Assembly (NCBI GenBank): GCA_902766655.1
Contig: CACXEL010000038.1
Coordinates: forward strand, 1 to 13,015
From: an uncultured Lachnospiraceae bacterium
GTDB lineage: Bacteria; Bacillota; Clostridia; Lachnospirales; Lachnospiraceae
DNA: 13,015 bases
Reading direction: 5' to 3'
Position numbers and translations under genes: made by a program. Shown here piece after piece: positions 1 through 7,113 of the stretch (the stretch's first letter is position 1; the number at the start of each line of letters is the position of its first letter). The notes under the pieces are model-generated. The model saw nothing but the letters and a program-made list of their open reading frames with translations, made no database searches and had not been told where the DNA came from.

Positions 1-35
1 ATTTTCAGGGCTCTCCGGCCCCGCATTGTGTAATA

Positions 36-64
36 TTGCCTATGGGCGGCATTTGAGTTACAAT
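36..64 (+). promoter_or_regulatory. sigma-A-type promoter of the GTPase/nuclease fusion gene
   Basis: A TTGCCT box at 36-41 and a TACAAT box at 59-64 are separated by exactly 17 bases. The AT-rich -10 region stands out from GC-rich surroundings. The predicted start of transcription near 71 leaves a leader of only about 25 bases before the ATG at 96, with AAGGAAG (81-87) as ribosome binding site. That is too short for the peptide-coding attenuator leader known upstream of tet(M). The promoter is inferred from pattern only. Confidence 0.5.
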
Positions 65-95
65 AATTTTACCAAAGAAAAAGGAAGACACACCC

Positions 96-2846
96 ATGAA
101 AAATGAACGCCTCATCATCGGCATGTGCGCCCACGTGGACGCCGGCAAGACGACCCTCTCGGAGGGCCTCCTTTACGCTGCCGGCAGCATCCGGGAGATG
201 GGCCGGGTGGACAACAGGAACGCCTTTCTGGACACCGATGAGATGGAGCGGGCCAGGGGCATCACCATCTTTTCCAAGCAGGCGGAGTTCGTCTCGGTGC
301 GCCAGGGCGTGAGCCGGGCCTACACCCTGGTGGACACGCCCGGCCACGCGGACTTCTCGCCGGAGATGGAGCGGACGCTGGAGATCCTGGACCTGGCGGT
401 CCTCGTGATTTCCGCCTCGGACGGGGTGAATGCCCAGGTGAAGACCCTCTGGTCGCTGCTGACCCACTACAAGGTGCCGGTCTTCATTTTCGTCAACAAG
501 ATGGATCAGGCAGAGGCCATCGGGGAGGGGGACGCGAGGCGCGAGGAAATCTTCGGGGAGATCCGGGACAAGCTGAGCGGGAACGCCGTGGTCTTCGGCG
601 CTGACCTGGATGACCAGGACCTCCAGGAGAACCTGGCCCTCTGCGACGAGAAGCTCCTCGACCGCATGATGGAGGGAGAGCTCATCTCGGCGGAGGAGGT
701 CCGCGGGCTCGTAGCTGCCCGCAAGGTATTTCCGGTGTTCTTTGGCTCGGCCCTGCGCAACCAGGGGGTCCGCGAGCTGCTCTCCGCCATGGACACCTAC
801 GCGGCGGAGCCGGTCCGCAAAAGGGCCTTCGGTCTCCGCGTCTTCAAGATCACCCGCAGCGAGGCGGGCGAGCGCCTGACCTGGGTCAAGGTGACCGGCG
901 GCGTGCTCTCGGCCAGGCAGGTCCTCGCCTACGAGAAGGACGGCGAGGAGTTCCGGGAGAAAGTCAACCAGATCCGCTTCTATTCGGGAGAGAAATACAC
1001 ACAGGCCAAGGAGGCTGCGGCGGGCGAAGTCTGCGCCCTCACGGGGCTCACCGCCACCTGGGCCGGCCAGGGCATGGGGGACGAGCCCTCCGGCGGGGAG
1101 GGTCTGATCGCGCCGGTCCTGACCTGGAAGATCATCCTGCCCTTCGGCCACGACCCCTTCCAGGCCTACAAGAGCCTCTGCGTCCTGGCCGAGGAGGAGC
1201 CCATGCTTCGGGCCGCCTACGACGAGGGCCGGAAGGAGATCACGGTCTCCCTCATGGGCGAAATGCAGCGGGAGGTCTTAAAGAACCTGGCTGAGAAGCG
1301 CTTCGGCATGCACATCAGCTTCGGAGAACCTTCCATAATATATAAAGAGACGATCGCCTCCGCTGTGGAGGGCGTGGGGCATTTCGAGCCCCTGCGCCAC
1401 TACGCCGAAGTCCACCTTCTCCTCGAGCCCGGCGAGCGGGGCAGCGGCCTCGTCTTCGAGAGCCGGTGCTCGGTGGACGTGCTGGCCAAAAACTGGCAGC
1501 GGCTGGTCCTGACCCACCTGAAGGAGCGGCGGCACCGGGGCGTCCTGACCGGGTCCGAGCTCACGGACGTAAAGATCAGTCTGATCGCAGGCCGGGCCCA
1601 CGAGAAGCACACCGAGGGCGGCGATTTCCGCCAGGCCACCTACCGGGCGGTCCGCCAGGGCCTCATGCAGGCGGAGAATATCCTCCTCGAGCCCTACTAC
1701 GATTTCCACATGGAGCTGCCCGCCGCCTCCGTCGGCCGGGCCCTCCTGGACCTGAACACCATGGGCGCCGTCTTCGCCCAGCCCGACTTCAGCGCGGAGA
1801 CGGCCATCATCGACGGCTACGCGCCGGTATCCACCATCGGCCGCTACTCGGAGACCCTCTCTGCCTACACGGGCGGCCAGGGCCTGGTGACATTTTCCAT
1901 GCGGGGCTACGGGCCCTGCCACAACACGGAGGAAGTCATGAACGAGCGGGGCTACGATCCGGAGGCGGACCTCCGGCAGCCTTCGGCTTCCGTCTTCTGC
2001 TCCCACGGGGCGGGCACAGTGATCCCCTGGTACCAGGTGCGGGATTACATGCATGTGGACAGCGGCTGGCGCGGCGGGGACACCTGGGACATGGAGGCGG
2101 CCGGGGCGGGCGCTTCCAGGGCCGGCGCGGGCAATGTACGGTCTTCATTTTTCGGGGAGGCCGATGAAAGGAGCTTCAAGGAGAAGGAGCGGAGCTTCAC
2201 GGCCGCCGAGGACGAGCTCATGGCCATCTTCGAGCGGACCTACGGCCCCGTGAAGCCCCGGGTGGGCCAGACGGAAAATGCACCCCGCGTCTACTCCGCC
2301 GAGCCCAAACCCAAATACCGGAAGCCCCAGCCGTTGCCGGAGAAGGAGTATCTCCTGGTGGACGGCTACAACATCATTTTCGCCTGGGAGGAGCTGCGGG
2401 CGCTGGCCTTGCGGGACATCAAAGCCGCCCGCGACCGGCTCATGGACATCCTCTCCAACTACGCCGGCTACTCGAAGCGCCTGGTCATCTGCGTCTTCGA
2501 CGCCTACAAGGTGAGCGGCGGGCAGGAGCGGGTCTACCGCTACCACAACATCGACGTGATCTTCACCCGGGAGGCCGAGACGGCGGACCAGTACATCGAG
2601 AAGGCCGCCCACGAGCTGACCAAAAAGTACCGGGTCACGGTGGCCACCTCCGACGCCGTCGAGCAGGTCATCATTTACGGCGCCGGCGCCCTCAGGCTGT
2701 CCGCGGCCATGCTGAAGGAGGAGATCGAGGCTGCCGAGAAGGAAATGCGCGACGGCTACGTGACGGTCCCGCCCGTCGGAGACCGCCGGATCGGCACGCA
2801 GATGGCGGATGCCCTGAAGGACATAGACCTGCAGGGGGAGACGTGA
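96..2846 (+). CDS. TetM/EF-G-like ribosomal GTPase fused to a C-terminal YacP/Rae1-type NYN ribonuclease domain
   Basis: The 916-residue protein is far longer than classical TetM/TetO (about 640 residues). The G domain is complete: P-loop HVDAGKTT (13-20), RGITI (54-58), DTPGHADF (80-87), NKMD (134-137) and GSAL near 217. EF-G-like domains II-V follow to about 640, including YSETLSAYTGGQG (584-596) in domain V. A linker (about 640-745) that is glycine/alanine-rich and then charged leads to an NYN domain (about 750-885). The NYN domain shows LLVDGYN (D756, N759), VFDAY (D802), ETADQYIE (D831) and TSD (D853), the acidic set expected of a metal-dependent nuclease. YacP/Rae1 of Bacillus is a ribosome-associated endonuclease that cuts mRNA in the A site, and TetM-type GTPases also bind near the A site. 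The fusion may therefore act in mRNA cleavage or rescue on ribosomes; this is inference. The promoter is its own. Automated annotation may label it tetracycline resistance, which the sequence alone does not support. Confidence 0.88.
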   Translation: MKNERLIIGMCAHVDAGKTTLSEGLLYAAGSIREMGRVDNRNAFLDTDEMERARGITIFSKQAEFVSVRQGVSRAYTLVDTPGHADFSPEMERTLEILDLAVLVISASDGVNAQVKTLWSLLTHYKVPVFIFVNKMDQAEAIGEGDARREEIFGEIRDKLSGNAVVFGADLDDQDLQENLALCDEKLLDRMMEGELISAEEVRGLVAARKVFPVFFGSALRNQGVRELLSAMDTYAAEPVRKRAFGLRVFKITRSEAGERLTWVKVTGGVLSARQVLAYEKDGEEFREKVNQIRFYSGEKYTQAKEAAAGEVCALTGLTATWAGQGMGDEPSGGEGLIAPVLTWKIILPFGHDPFQAYKSLCVLAEEEPMLRAAYDEGRKEITVSLMGEMQREVLKNLAEKRFGMHISFGEPSIIYKETIASAVEGVGHFEPLRHYAEVHLLLEPGERGSGLVFESRCSVDVLAKNWQRLVLTHLKERRHRGVLTGSELTDVKISLIAGRAHEKHTEGGDFRQATYRAVRQGLMQAENILLEPYYDFHMELPAASVGRALLDLNTMGAVFAQPDFSAETAIIDGYAPVSTIGRYSETLSAYTGGQGLVTFSMRGYGPCHNTEEVMNERGYDPEADLRQPSASVFCSHGAGTVIPWYQVRDYMHVDSGWRGGDTWDMEAAGAGASRAGAGNVRSSFFGEADERSFKEKERSFTAAEDELMAIFERTYGPVKPRVGQTENAPRVYSAEPKPKYRKPQPLPEKEYLLVDGYNIIFAWEELRALALRDIKAARDRLMDILSNYAGYSKRLVICVFDAYKVSGGQERVYRYHNIDVIFTREAETADQYIEKAAHELTKKYRVTVATSDAVEQVIIYGAGALRLSAAMLKEEIEAAEKEMRDGYVTVPPVGDRRIGTQMADALKDIDLQGET

Positions 2847-3129
2847 CGCGCCGCACGTGAGCAGCCGCTGTATGGATGCTCCCGGAGACGCAGTTCGCAC
2901 GCCGGACAGATTTGTACCGGCGCTGACAGCATGGCAGGACCGGGAAAATGCGGTCCGTATCCGCACGATCGCCCCCAGGCAGCTGTCAAGAAAACTTGAT
3001 TTTGTCCGGATCTCCAAGTATAATAGATTGTTAAGGCTGATGACGCTGTCCCTGCTGCGGGACTTTGAACGGCGAAAAGCCTGAATGTGACCGGGAAAGG
3101 ATCTGCCTTTTTCACGGCAGAAGGAGCCT
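2847..3129 (+). promoter_or_regulatory. intergenic region with the strong promoter and operator-like dyad of the gmk-like/holB/ricT/trmN6/rsmI run
   Basis: TTGATT at 2996-3001 and TATAAT at 3019-3024 are separated by 17 bases, close to the sigma-A consensus. An inverted repeat TCAAG-AAAA-CTTGA (2986-2999) overlaps the -35 box and could be a repressor site. Transcription would begin near 3031, giving a leader of about 100 bases. The first 140 bases of the gap (2847-2985) hold short GC-rich inverted repeats, but no T-tailed terminator for the upstream gene and no convincing gene. Confidence 0.6.
3034..3121 (+). other. structured 5' leader with two hairpins ahead of the guanylate-kinase-like gene
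   Basis: The predicted leader RNA folds into a three-tier stem: AGGCT/AGCCT (3034-3038 with 3078-3082), CGCT/GGCG (3044-3047 with 3071-3074, one G-U pair) and GTCCC/GGGAC (3048-3052 with 3059-3063). A second hairpin, TCTGCC/GGCAGA (3102-3107 with 3116-3121), ends on the first base of the ribosome binding site AAGGAG (3121-3126). The second stem could limit ribosome access. I do not recognise a known riboswitch class here. Confidence 0.35.
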
Positions 3130-3714
3130 ATGGGAAAGCTCTTCTACATTATCGGACAATCGGCTACGGGCAAGGACCATATCGGCGCACGTCTCCTGAA
3201 AAATGAAGACCTGGGCCTCGTTTCCTTCGTCCTCTACACGACGAGACCCATCCGGAGCGGCGAGCAGGAAGGCGTCCAGTACCACTTTACGGACCGGGCG
3301 GGCTTCGAAGCCCTGAAGGCCGCCGGCAGGGTCATAGAGGAGCGGACCTACCAGACCGTCCAGGGGCCATGGACTTACTTCACCGTGGACCCGGGCGTGG
3401 CGGAAGGCACCGACAATTACCTGGGCATCGGCACCGTGGAGGCCTACAGGCACCTCCACGACTACTACGGGGACCTGGTGATTCCCCTCTTTATATCCGT
3501 CAGCGAGGAGAACCGGCTTCTCCGCGCCATGAAGCGGGAGCGCAAGGAGGCCCACCCCAATTACAGGGAAATGTGCCGGCGGTTCCTGGCAGACTGCGAG
3601 GATTTCTCGGAGGAGAATATCCGGCAGGCGGGCATCACCCGCTGCTTCGACAACAACGGGAAGATCGAGGACTGCGTGGCGGAAATCACCGCATATATTA
3701 AGGAAAGGCTGTAA
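3130..3714 (+). CDS. guanylate-kinase-like nucleoside monophosphate kinase (divergent P-loop)
   Basis: The 194-residue protein has the length and layout of guanylate kinase (GMP + ATP to GDP + ADP). The GMP-binding signature is clear: YTTRPIRSGEQEGVQYHF (36-53), matching the TTRxxRxGExxGxxYxF pattern. A lid/CORE-like helix contains RERKEAH (136-142). The phosphate loop near the N terminus reads GQSATGKDH (9-17), so aspartate stands where serine or threonine normally follows the lysine. Similar GKD loops occur, as I recall, in a clostridial guanylate-kinase-like subfamily. The start at 3130 follows AAGGAG by only 3 bases, a tight but usable spacing, and the next in-frame methionine would remove the P-loop. 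The gene leads the run before holB, the position of tmk in Bacillus. A housekeeping gmk elsewhere in the genome is likely, so the true substrate is open. Confidence 0.75.
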   Translation: MGKLFYIIGQSATGKDHIGARLLKNEDLGLVSFVLYTTRPIRSGEQEGVQYHFTDRAGFEALKAAGRVIEERTYQTVQGPWTYFTVDPGVAEGTDNYLGIGTVEAYRHLHDYYGDLVIPLFISVSEENRLLRAMKRERKEAHPNYREMCRRFLADCEDFSEENIRQAGITRCFDNNGKIEDCVAEITAYIKERL

Positions 3715-3820
3715 AGGCGCAGCCGGCCGCAGGAAGGCGGCAAGGCCTTTCCGCGGAAGCTGAGCAGTGAATGTGGCAGGGAGGAACCGGCCTTCCGGGG
3801 CAAGTGAAAGGAGGATACGC

Positions 3821-4822
3821 ATGAATGAATTTGGCTTTAAAGGCATTGTCGGTCATAAGGAGATCATCGCGCATCTTCAGCACGCCATAACAGGCGGCAA
3901 GGTCTCGCACGCCTACATATTCGCCGGGGAGACCGGCTCGGGCAAGATGCGGATGGCCAACGCCTTCGCCTCCGCCCTGGTCTGCGAGAAGGGCGGCAGC
4001 GAGCCCTGCGGCCGGTGTGAGGCATGCACAAAATTCCTGCGCGGGAACCACCCGGACGTGGTCCGCGTGACCCATGAGAAGTCCAACGTCATCCGGGTGG
4101 ATGAGATCCGTGAGCAGCTGGTCGCCACTGCGGACAGGCCGCCCGTCGGGGACCGCTACAAGGTCTATATCATAGACGAGGCCGATAAAATGAACCCCCA
4201 GGCCCAGAACGCCGCCCTCAAATCCATCGAGGAGCCGGCGGACCGGACGGTCATCCTGCTTCTGACCAGCCGTCCGGAGAGCCTTCTGCCCACCATCCGT
4301 TCCCGCTGCATCCGTCTGGACTTCGGTGCGCTGACCCGGGACGAGATCACGGACTATCTGGTGAAGGAGCTGCGGATCTCCCTCTACGACGCGGAGGTGG
4401 CAGCGGCTTTCGCCCAGGGCAATCTGGGCAGGGCCAAACAGGCGGCGGAAGGGGATTTATTTTCCACTATGGCCGAGCGGGCAGTGCGCGCCGTGCGGGA
4501 AGCCAGGTATATGGCCGTCTATGAGATGGGCAATTTCATCCGCGAGCTGGAGGAGGACAAGGAGGGAATCGACGATTTCCTGGACGTCATGCTCCTGTGG
4601 CTCAAGGACGTCCTGCTCTATAAGGCGACCTTCGATCCGGACGGCATCGTGTTCCGCCGGGACCTGATCGAGATCCGGCGCGAGGCGGAGGAGAGCTCCT
4701 ACGAGGGGCTCAAGGAGGCCATCGACGCTGTGAACCGGTGCCGGGAGAGGATCCGCGCCAACGTCAGCTTTTCTCTGGCCCTGGAGCTCCTCATGATGAC
4801 GCTCCGGGACGATATCGGCTGA
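3821..4822 (+). CDS. holB: DNA polymerase III delta' subunit (clamp loader)
   Basis: This 333-residue protein belongs to the AAA+ clamp-loader family and forms part of the complex that loads the sliding clamp onto primed DNA. The N terminus has the delta' pattern GIVGHKEI (8-15), then HAYIFAGETGSGKM (30-43). The latter is a degenerate Walker A with methionine instead of serine/threonine, in keeping with delta' being a weak or non-ATPase subunit. Four cysteines, C55, C63, C66 and C69, form the zinc module. A Walker-B-like VYIIDEADKM (115-124), LKSIEEP (133-139) and the arginine-finger motif TIRSRCIRL (158-166) follow. The ATG at 3821 is chosen because GGAGG stands directly upstream (3810-3814). 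An in-frame ATG at 3767 lacks a comparable site and would add 18 residues not typical of the family. It lies 106 bases after the guanylate-kinase-like gene with no terminator between. Confidence 0.92.
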   Translation: MNEFGFKGIVGHKEIIAHLQHAITGGKVSHAYIFAGETGSGKMRMANAFASALVCEKGGSEPCGRCEACTKFLRGNHPDVVRVTHEKSNVIRVDEIREQLVATADRPPVGDRYKVYIIDEADKMNPQAQNAALKSIEEPADRTVILLLTSRPESLLPTIRSRCIRLDFGALTRDEITDYLVKELRISLYDAEVAAAFAQGNLGRAKQAAEGDLFSTMAERAVRAVREARYMAVYEMGNFIRELEEDKEGIDDFLDVMLLWLKDVLLYKATFDPDGIVFRRDLIEIRREAEESSYEGLKEAIDAVNRCRERIRANVSFSLALELLMMTLRDDIG

Positions 4823-4886
4823 GCAGGCGGACGGTCCGGCTGCCGGAGAGAAGGCACGACAGCCGCGGCGCAGTATGCCGCGCGGG

Positions 4887-4983
4887 AGAGGACATGAGCA
4901 GGCCTCTCCATTATTGAAGAAAGAGTGGATGACACTCGGTAAGCCAGGGGAGCCGCCCGCCGGGCGGCAGGAACCCCGAGGAG
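4887..4983 (+). other. GC-rich hairpins in the holB-ricT gap, partly covering the ricT ribosome binding site
   Basis: The 169-base gap between holB and ricT holds a GAGAGG/CCTCTC hairpin (about 4887-4911). It also holds a strong stem-loop with 8-base arms GCCGCCCG (4952-4959) and CGGGCGGC (4961-4968) around one base. The second is nested inside GGGG/CCCC, and an outer CTC (4935-4937) could pair with GAG of the Shine-Dalgarno GAGGAG (4978-4983). No T-run follows, so it is not an intrinsic terminator. It may tune ricT translation or be a processing site in the long transcript. Confidence 0.35.
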
Positions 4984-4991
4984 ATATTTAT

Positions 4992-6392
4992 ATGGCAAAA
5001 GTGATAGGCGTTAAATTCAGGAATGTGACCAAGGTCTACTATTTTTCACCGGGAGACCTGGTCCTTCATTACGACGACAAGGTGATCGTGGAGACCGCCC
5101 GCGGGCTGGAGTACGGCTCCGTGGTCCTCTCCCCGATGGAGATACCCGAGGAGAAGGTGCCCCAGAAGCCCCTCAAGGACGTGGTCCGCAAGGCGACGGA
5201 GGAGGACACCGCCCGGGATGCCGAGAACCGGCTCAAGGAGAAGGAGGCCTACCGGGTCTGCAAGCAGAAGATCACGGAGCGCGGCCTCGAGATGAAGCTG
5301 ATCCAGGCGGAGTACACCTTCGACAACAGCAAGATCCTCTTCTACTTCACGGCCGACGGCCGGATCGACTTCAGAGAGCTGGTCAAGGATCTGGCCGGCA
5401 TCTTCCGGACCCGGATCGAGCTGCGCCAGATCGGCGTGCGCGATGAGACCAAGCTTCTGGGCGGCATGGGCATCTGCGGCCGGCCGCTTTGCTGCCACAC
5501 CTACCTGGGCGAGTTCGCCCCGGTCTCCATCAAGATGGCCAAGGAGCAGAACCTGTCCCTCAACCCGACCAAGATCTCGGGCTGCTGCGGCAGACTCATG
5601 TGCTGCCTCAAGAACGAGGCGGACACCTACGCATACCTCAACAAGAACCTGCCCTCCAAGGGCGACCAGATGACTACGCCGGAAGGCCGCCACGGGGAAG
5701 TCCTCTCCATCGACATCCTGCGCCAGCGGATCCGCTGCGTGGTGGATATGGACGACGACGAGAAGGAGCTCCAGGATTTCCACATTTCCGAGATCACCTT
5801 CATTCCCCACTCCAAGAAGCCCAAGCAGGGCAATCAGCCCAAGCAGGACAGGACGAAGAAGGACAAGAATGAGAAGGCCGCGGATCCGGTGAAGCGCCCC
5901 AAGCCCAGGAAGATCACCTGGGAGGAGGCCGGTCTCGACGGCAGCGAGGAGCTGCCTGCCTTCATCGCGGAGGCCGAGGTCGAGATCAGGCAGGCAGCTC
6001 CCGCTGAGAAGCCTGCCCGCAAGGAGAACCGCCGCCGCGACAACGCAAAGCGCCAGCAGGATGCCAAAGCTGAGCAGGCCGTCAGGGAGCCGGAAGGCAA
6101 TCCCGCGGAAAATGAAGACACCCCCGCGAAGCCCTCAGGCCGCCGCAGAAGGCGCAGCCATTCGGGCCGGCAGCGCCAGGAGGATGGCAGACCGGAGAAC
6201 GAGACCGCCGAGCGGGCTGACAAGCCCGAGCGCGCGGAGAAGCCGGATCGGGCCGCCCGGGAAGCCGGCGAGGGCAGCGGCGAGGACAACAAAGCCCAGA
6301 AGTCCAGAAGGCGTTTCAACGACCGCAGAAGGCGCCGCCCGTCGGAAGGCAAAAAAGAGGAAAGCAGCCATGCTGAGAGTGGACAGTCTTGA
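4992..6392 (+). CDS. ricT: RicT/YaaT-type PSP1 domain protein with a long charged disordered tail
   Basis: The 466-residue protein has an N-terminal PSP1 region (about 1-275) typical of YaaT/RicT. The family signature is the double cysteine cluster GGMGICGRPLCC (157-168) and GCCGRLMCC (197-205). In Bacillus, RicT joins RicA and RicF in an iron-sulfur-containing complex that works with RNase Y in mRNA maturation and affects sporulation, competence and biofilm. YaaT there is about 275 residues. Here a tail of some 190 residues follows, rich in Lys, Arg, Glu and Pro, with arginine clusters RRRRR (384-388) and RRRFNDRRRRR (439-449). It looks disordered and possibly RNA-binding (inference). The ATG at 4992 follows GAGGAG by 8 bases and begins MAKVIGVKF, the usual family start; an upstream in-frame ATG at 4875 is rejected. 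Its 3' end overlaps trmN6 by 23 bases, suggesting coupled translation. Confidence 0.9.
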   Translation: MAKVIGVKFRNVTKVYYFSPGDLVLHYDDKVIVETARGLEYGSVVLSPMEIPEEKVPQKPLKDVVRKATEEDTARDAENRLKEKEAYRVCKQKITERGLEMKLIQAEYTFDNSKILFYFTADGRIDFRELVKDLAGIFRTRIELRQIGVRDETKLLGGMGICGRPLCCHTYLGEFAPVSIKMAKEQNLSLNPTKISGCCGRLMCCLKNEADTYAYLNKNLPSKGDQMTTPEGRHGEVLSIDILRQRIRCVVDMDDDEKELQDFHISEITFIPHSKKPKQGNQPKQDRTKKDKNEKAADPVKRPKPRKITWEEAGLDGSEELPAFIAEAEVEIRQAAPAEKPARKENRRRDNAKRQQDAKAEQAVREPEGNPAENEDTPAKPSGRRRRRSHSGRQRQEDGRPENETAERADKPERAEKPDRAAREAGEGSGEDNKAQKSRRRFNDRRRRRPSEGKKEESSHAESGQS

Positions 6393-7098
6393 GAACGGCT
6401 ATGACATCTGTCAGGACACCGATCTCTTCTGCTTCGGCATCGATGCGGTCCTGCTGGCCCACTACTGCCCGCTGAAGGCCGGAGATGCGGTCATGGACCT
6501 GGGCACAGGCAACGGCGTCATCCCCCTCATCATGAAGGGAGTGGCACGGGATGCCGGCATCAGGGCCCATTTCACGGGGCTGGAGATCCAGCCAGCCTCT
6601 GCGGAGCTGGCTAAGCGGAGCGTGGCCATGAACGGGCTGGATGCGGATATAGACATCGAAGTAGGCGATATCAAAGAAGCTGCGGCAAGGTTTGGCGCAG
6701 CTTCTTTTTCACTGGTGACCTGCAACCCGCCCTACATGGCGGGCGGGGCCGGGCTGGTGAACGAATCCTTTGAGAGGATGGCAGCCAGGCACGAGGTGCT
6801 GGTCACTTTGGATGAAGTCATTTCCCAGGGAGCCGCTCTGCTGAAAGAGAGGGGCAGGTTCGGCATGATCCACCGGCCCCACCGGCTCGCGGACATCATC
6901 GTCGCCATGCGTGCCGCCCGCTGTGAGGTGAAGCGTATGCGGCTCGTCTGCCCGAAGGCGGGCAAGGCGCCGACCATGGTGCTGGTGGAGGCCGTCAAGG
7001 GCGGCCGGCCCTATCTCACGGTCGAGCCACCGCTCATCGTCTACGGCGAGGACGGGCAATACACCGAGGAAGTGCTGAGAATTTACGGAAAGATCTGA
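6370..7098 (+). CDS. TrmN6/YfiC-like tRNA (adenine-N6)-methyltransferase
   Basis: This 242-residue class I SAM-dependent methyltransferase resembles YabB/TrmN6, which methylates A37 of tRNA1(Val) in E. coli. It starts with the family pattern of a DTDLFCFGIDAVLLA segment (17-31). The SAM-binding motif I is MDLGTGNG (42-49), with the acidic ribose-binding GLEIQ at 70-74. The catalytic N6-adenine motif is CNPPYM (118-123). The ATG at 6370 lies inside the end of ricT; AGAGG at 6356-6360 serves as its ribosome binding site. The frame is open far upstream, but that part is a shadow of ricT. In Bacillus, yabB also follows yaaT closely, though yabA between them is absent here. A terminator-shaped hairpin lies inside the gene at 6673-6709. 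Substrate is inferred from family and context. Confidence 0.85.
   Translation: MLRVDSLENGYDICQDTDLFCFGIDAVLLAHYCPLKAGDAVMDLGTGNGVIPLIMKGVARDAGIRAHFTGLEIQPASAELAKRSVAMNGLDADIDIEVGDIKEAAARFGAASFSLVTCNPPYMAGGAGLVNESFERMAARHEVLVTLDEVISQGAALLKERGRFGMIHRPHRLADIIVAMRAARCEVKRMRLVCPKAGKAPTMVLVEAVKGGRPYLTVEPPLIVYGEDGQYTEEVLRIYGKI
6673..6709 (+). terminator. terminator-like hairpin inside the trmN6 coding sequence
   Basis: Perfect 12-base arms AAAGAAGCTGCG (6673-6684) and CGCAGCTTCTTT (6696-6707) enclose an 11-base loop, and the T-run continues to 6709, giving CTTCTTTTT at the end. It lies in frame in the methyltransferase, covering the residues KEAAARFGAASF. The codons here (GAA, GCT, GCA, AGG, TTT, TCT, TCA) are AT-ending, unlike the GC-ending codons around them. 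The shape is that of a rho-independent terminator, but its place within a gene makes the function uncertain. Confidence 0.4.
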
Positions 7099-7113
7099 AG
7101 GCGGGTGACAATT

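Noticed and set aside
96..2846. Acquired tetracycline-resistance gene of the tet(M) kind.
   Set aside because: Base composition matches its neighbours, there is no mobile element or tet(M)-type leader, and the extra nuclease domain sets it apart. Resistance cannot be claimed from sequence.
2857..3084. Possible 75-residue protein beginning at GTG 2857.
   Set aside because: The frame runs straight through the near-consensus promoter and the structured leader, has no ribosome binding site and resembles no family.
3767..3820. Upstream in-frame ATG of holB at 3767.
   Set aside because: No good ribosome binding site, and the 18 added residues do not fit the delta' family, while GGAGG precedes the ATG at 3821.
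5046..5810. Minus-strand open frame of 254 codons opposite ricT, and similar frames opposite the GTPase, rsmI and the charged protein.
   Set aside because: All lie antisense to strongly supported genes, have low-complexity translations and lack ribosome binding sites.
7105..7113. GTG at 7105 as the rsmI start.
   Set aside because: It lies in the probable ribosome binding site GGCGGGTG, and the ATG at 7114 gives the usual N terminus of the family.
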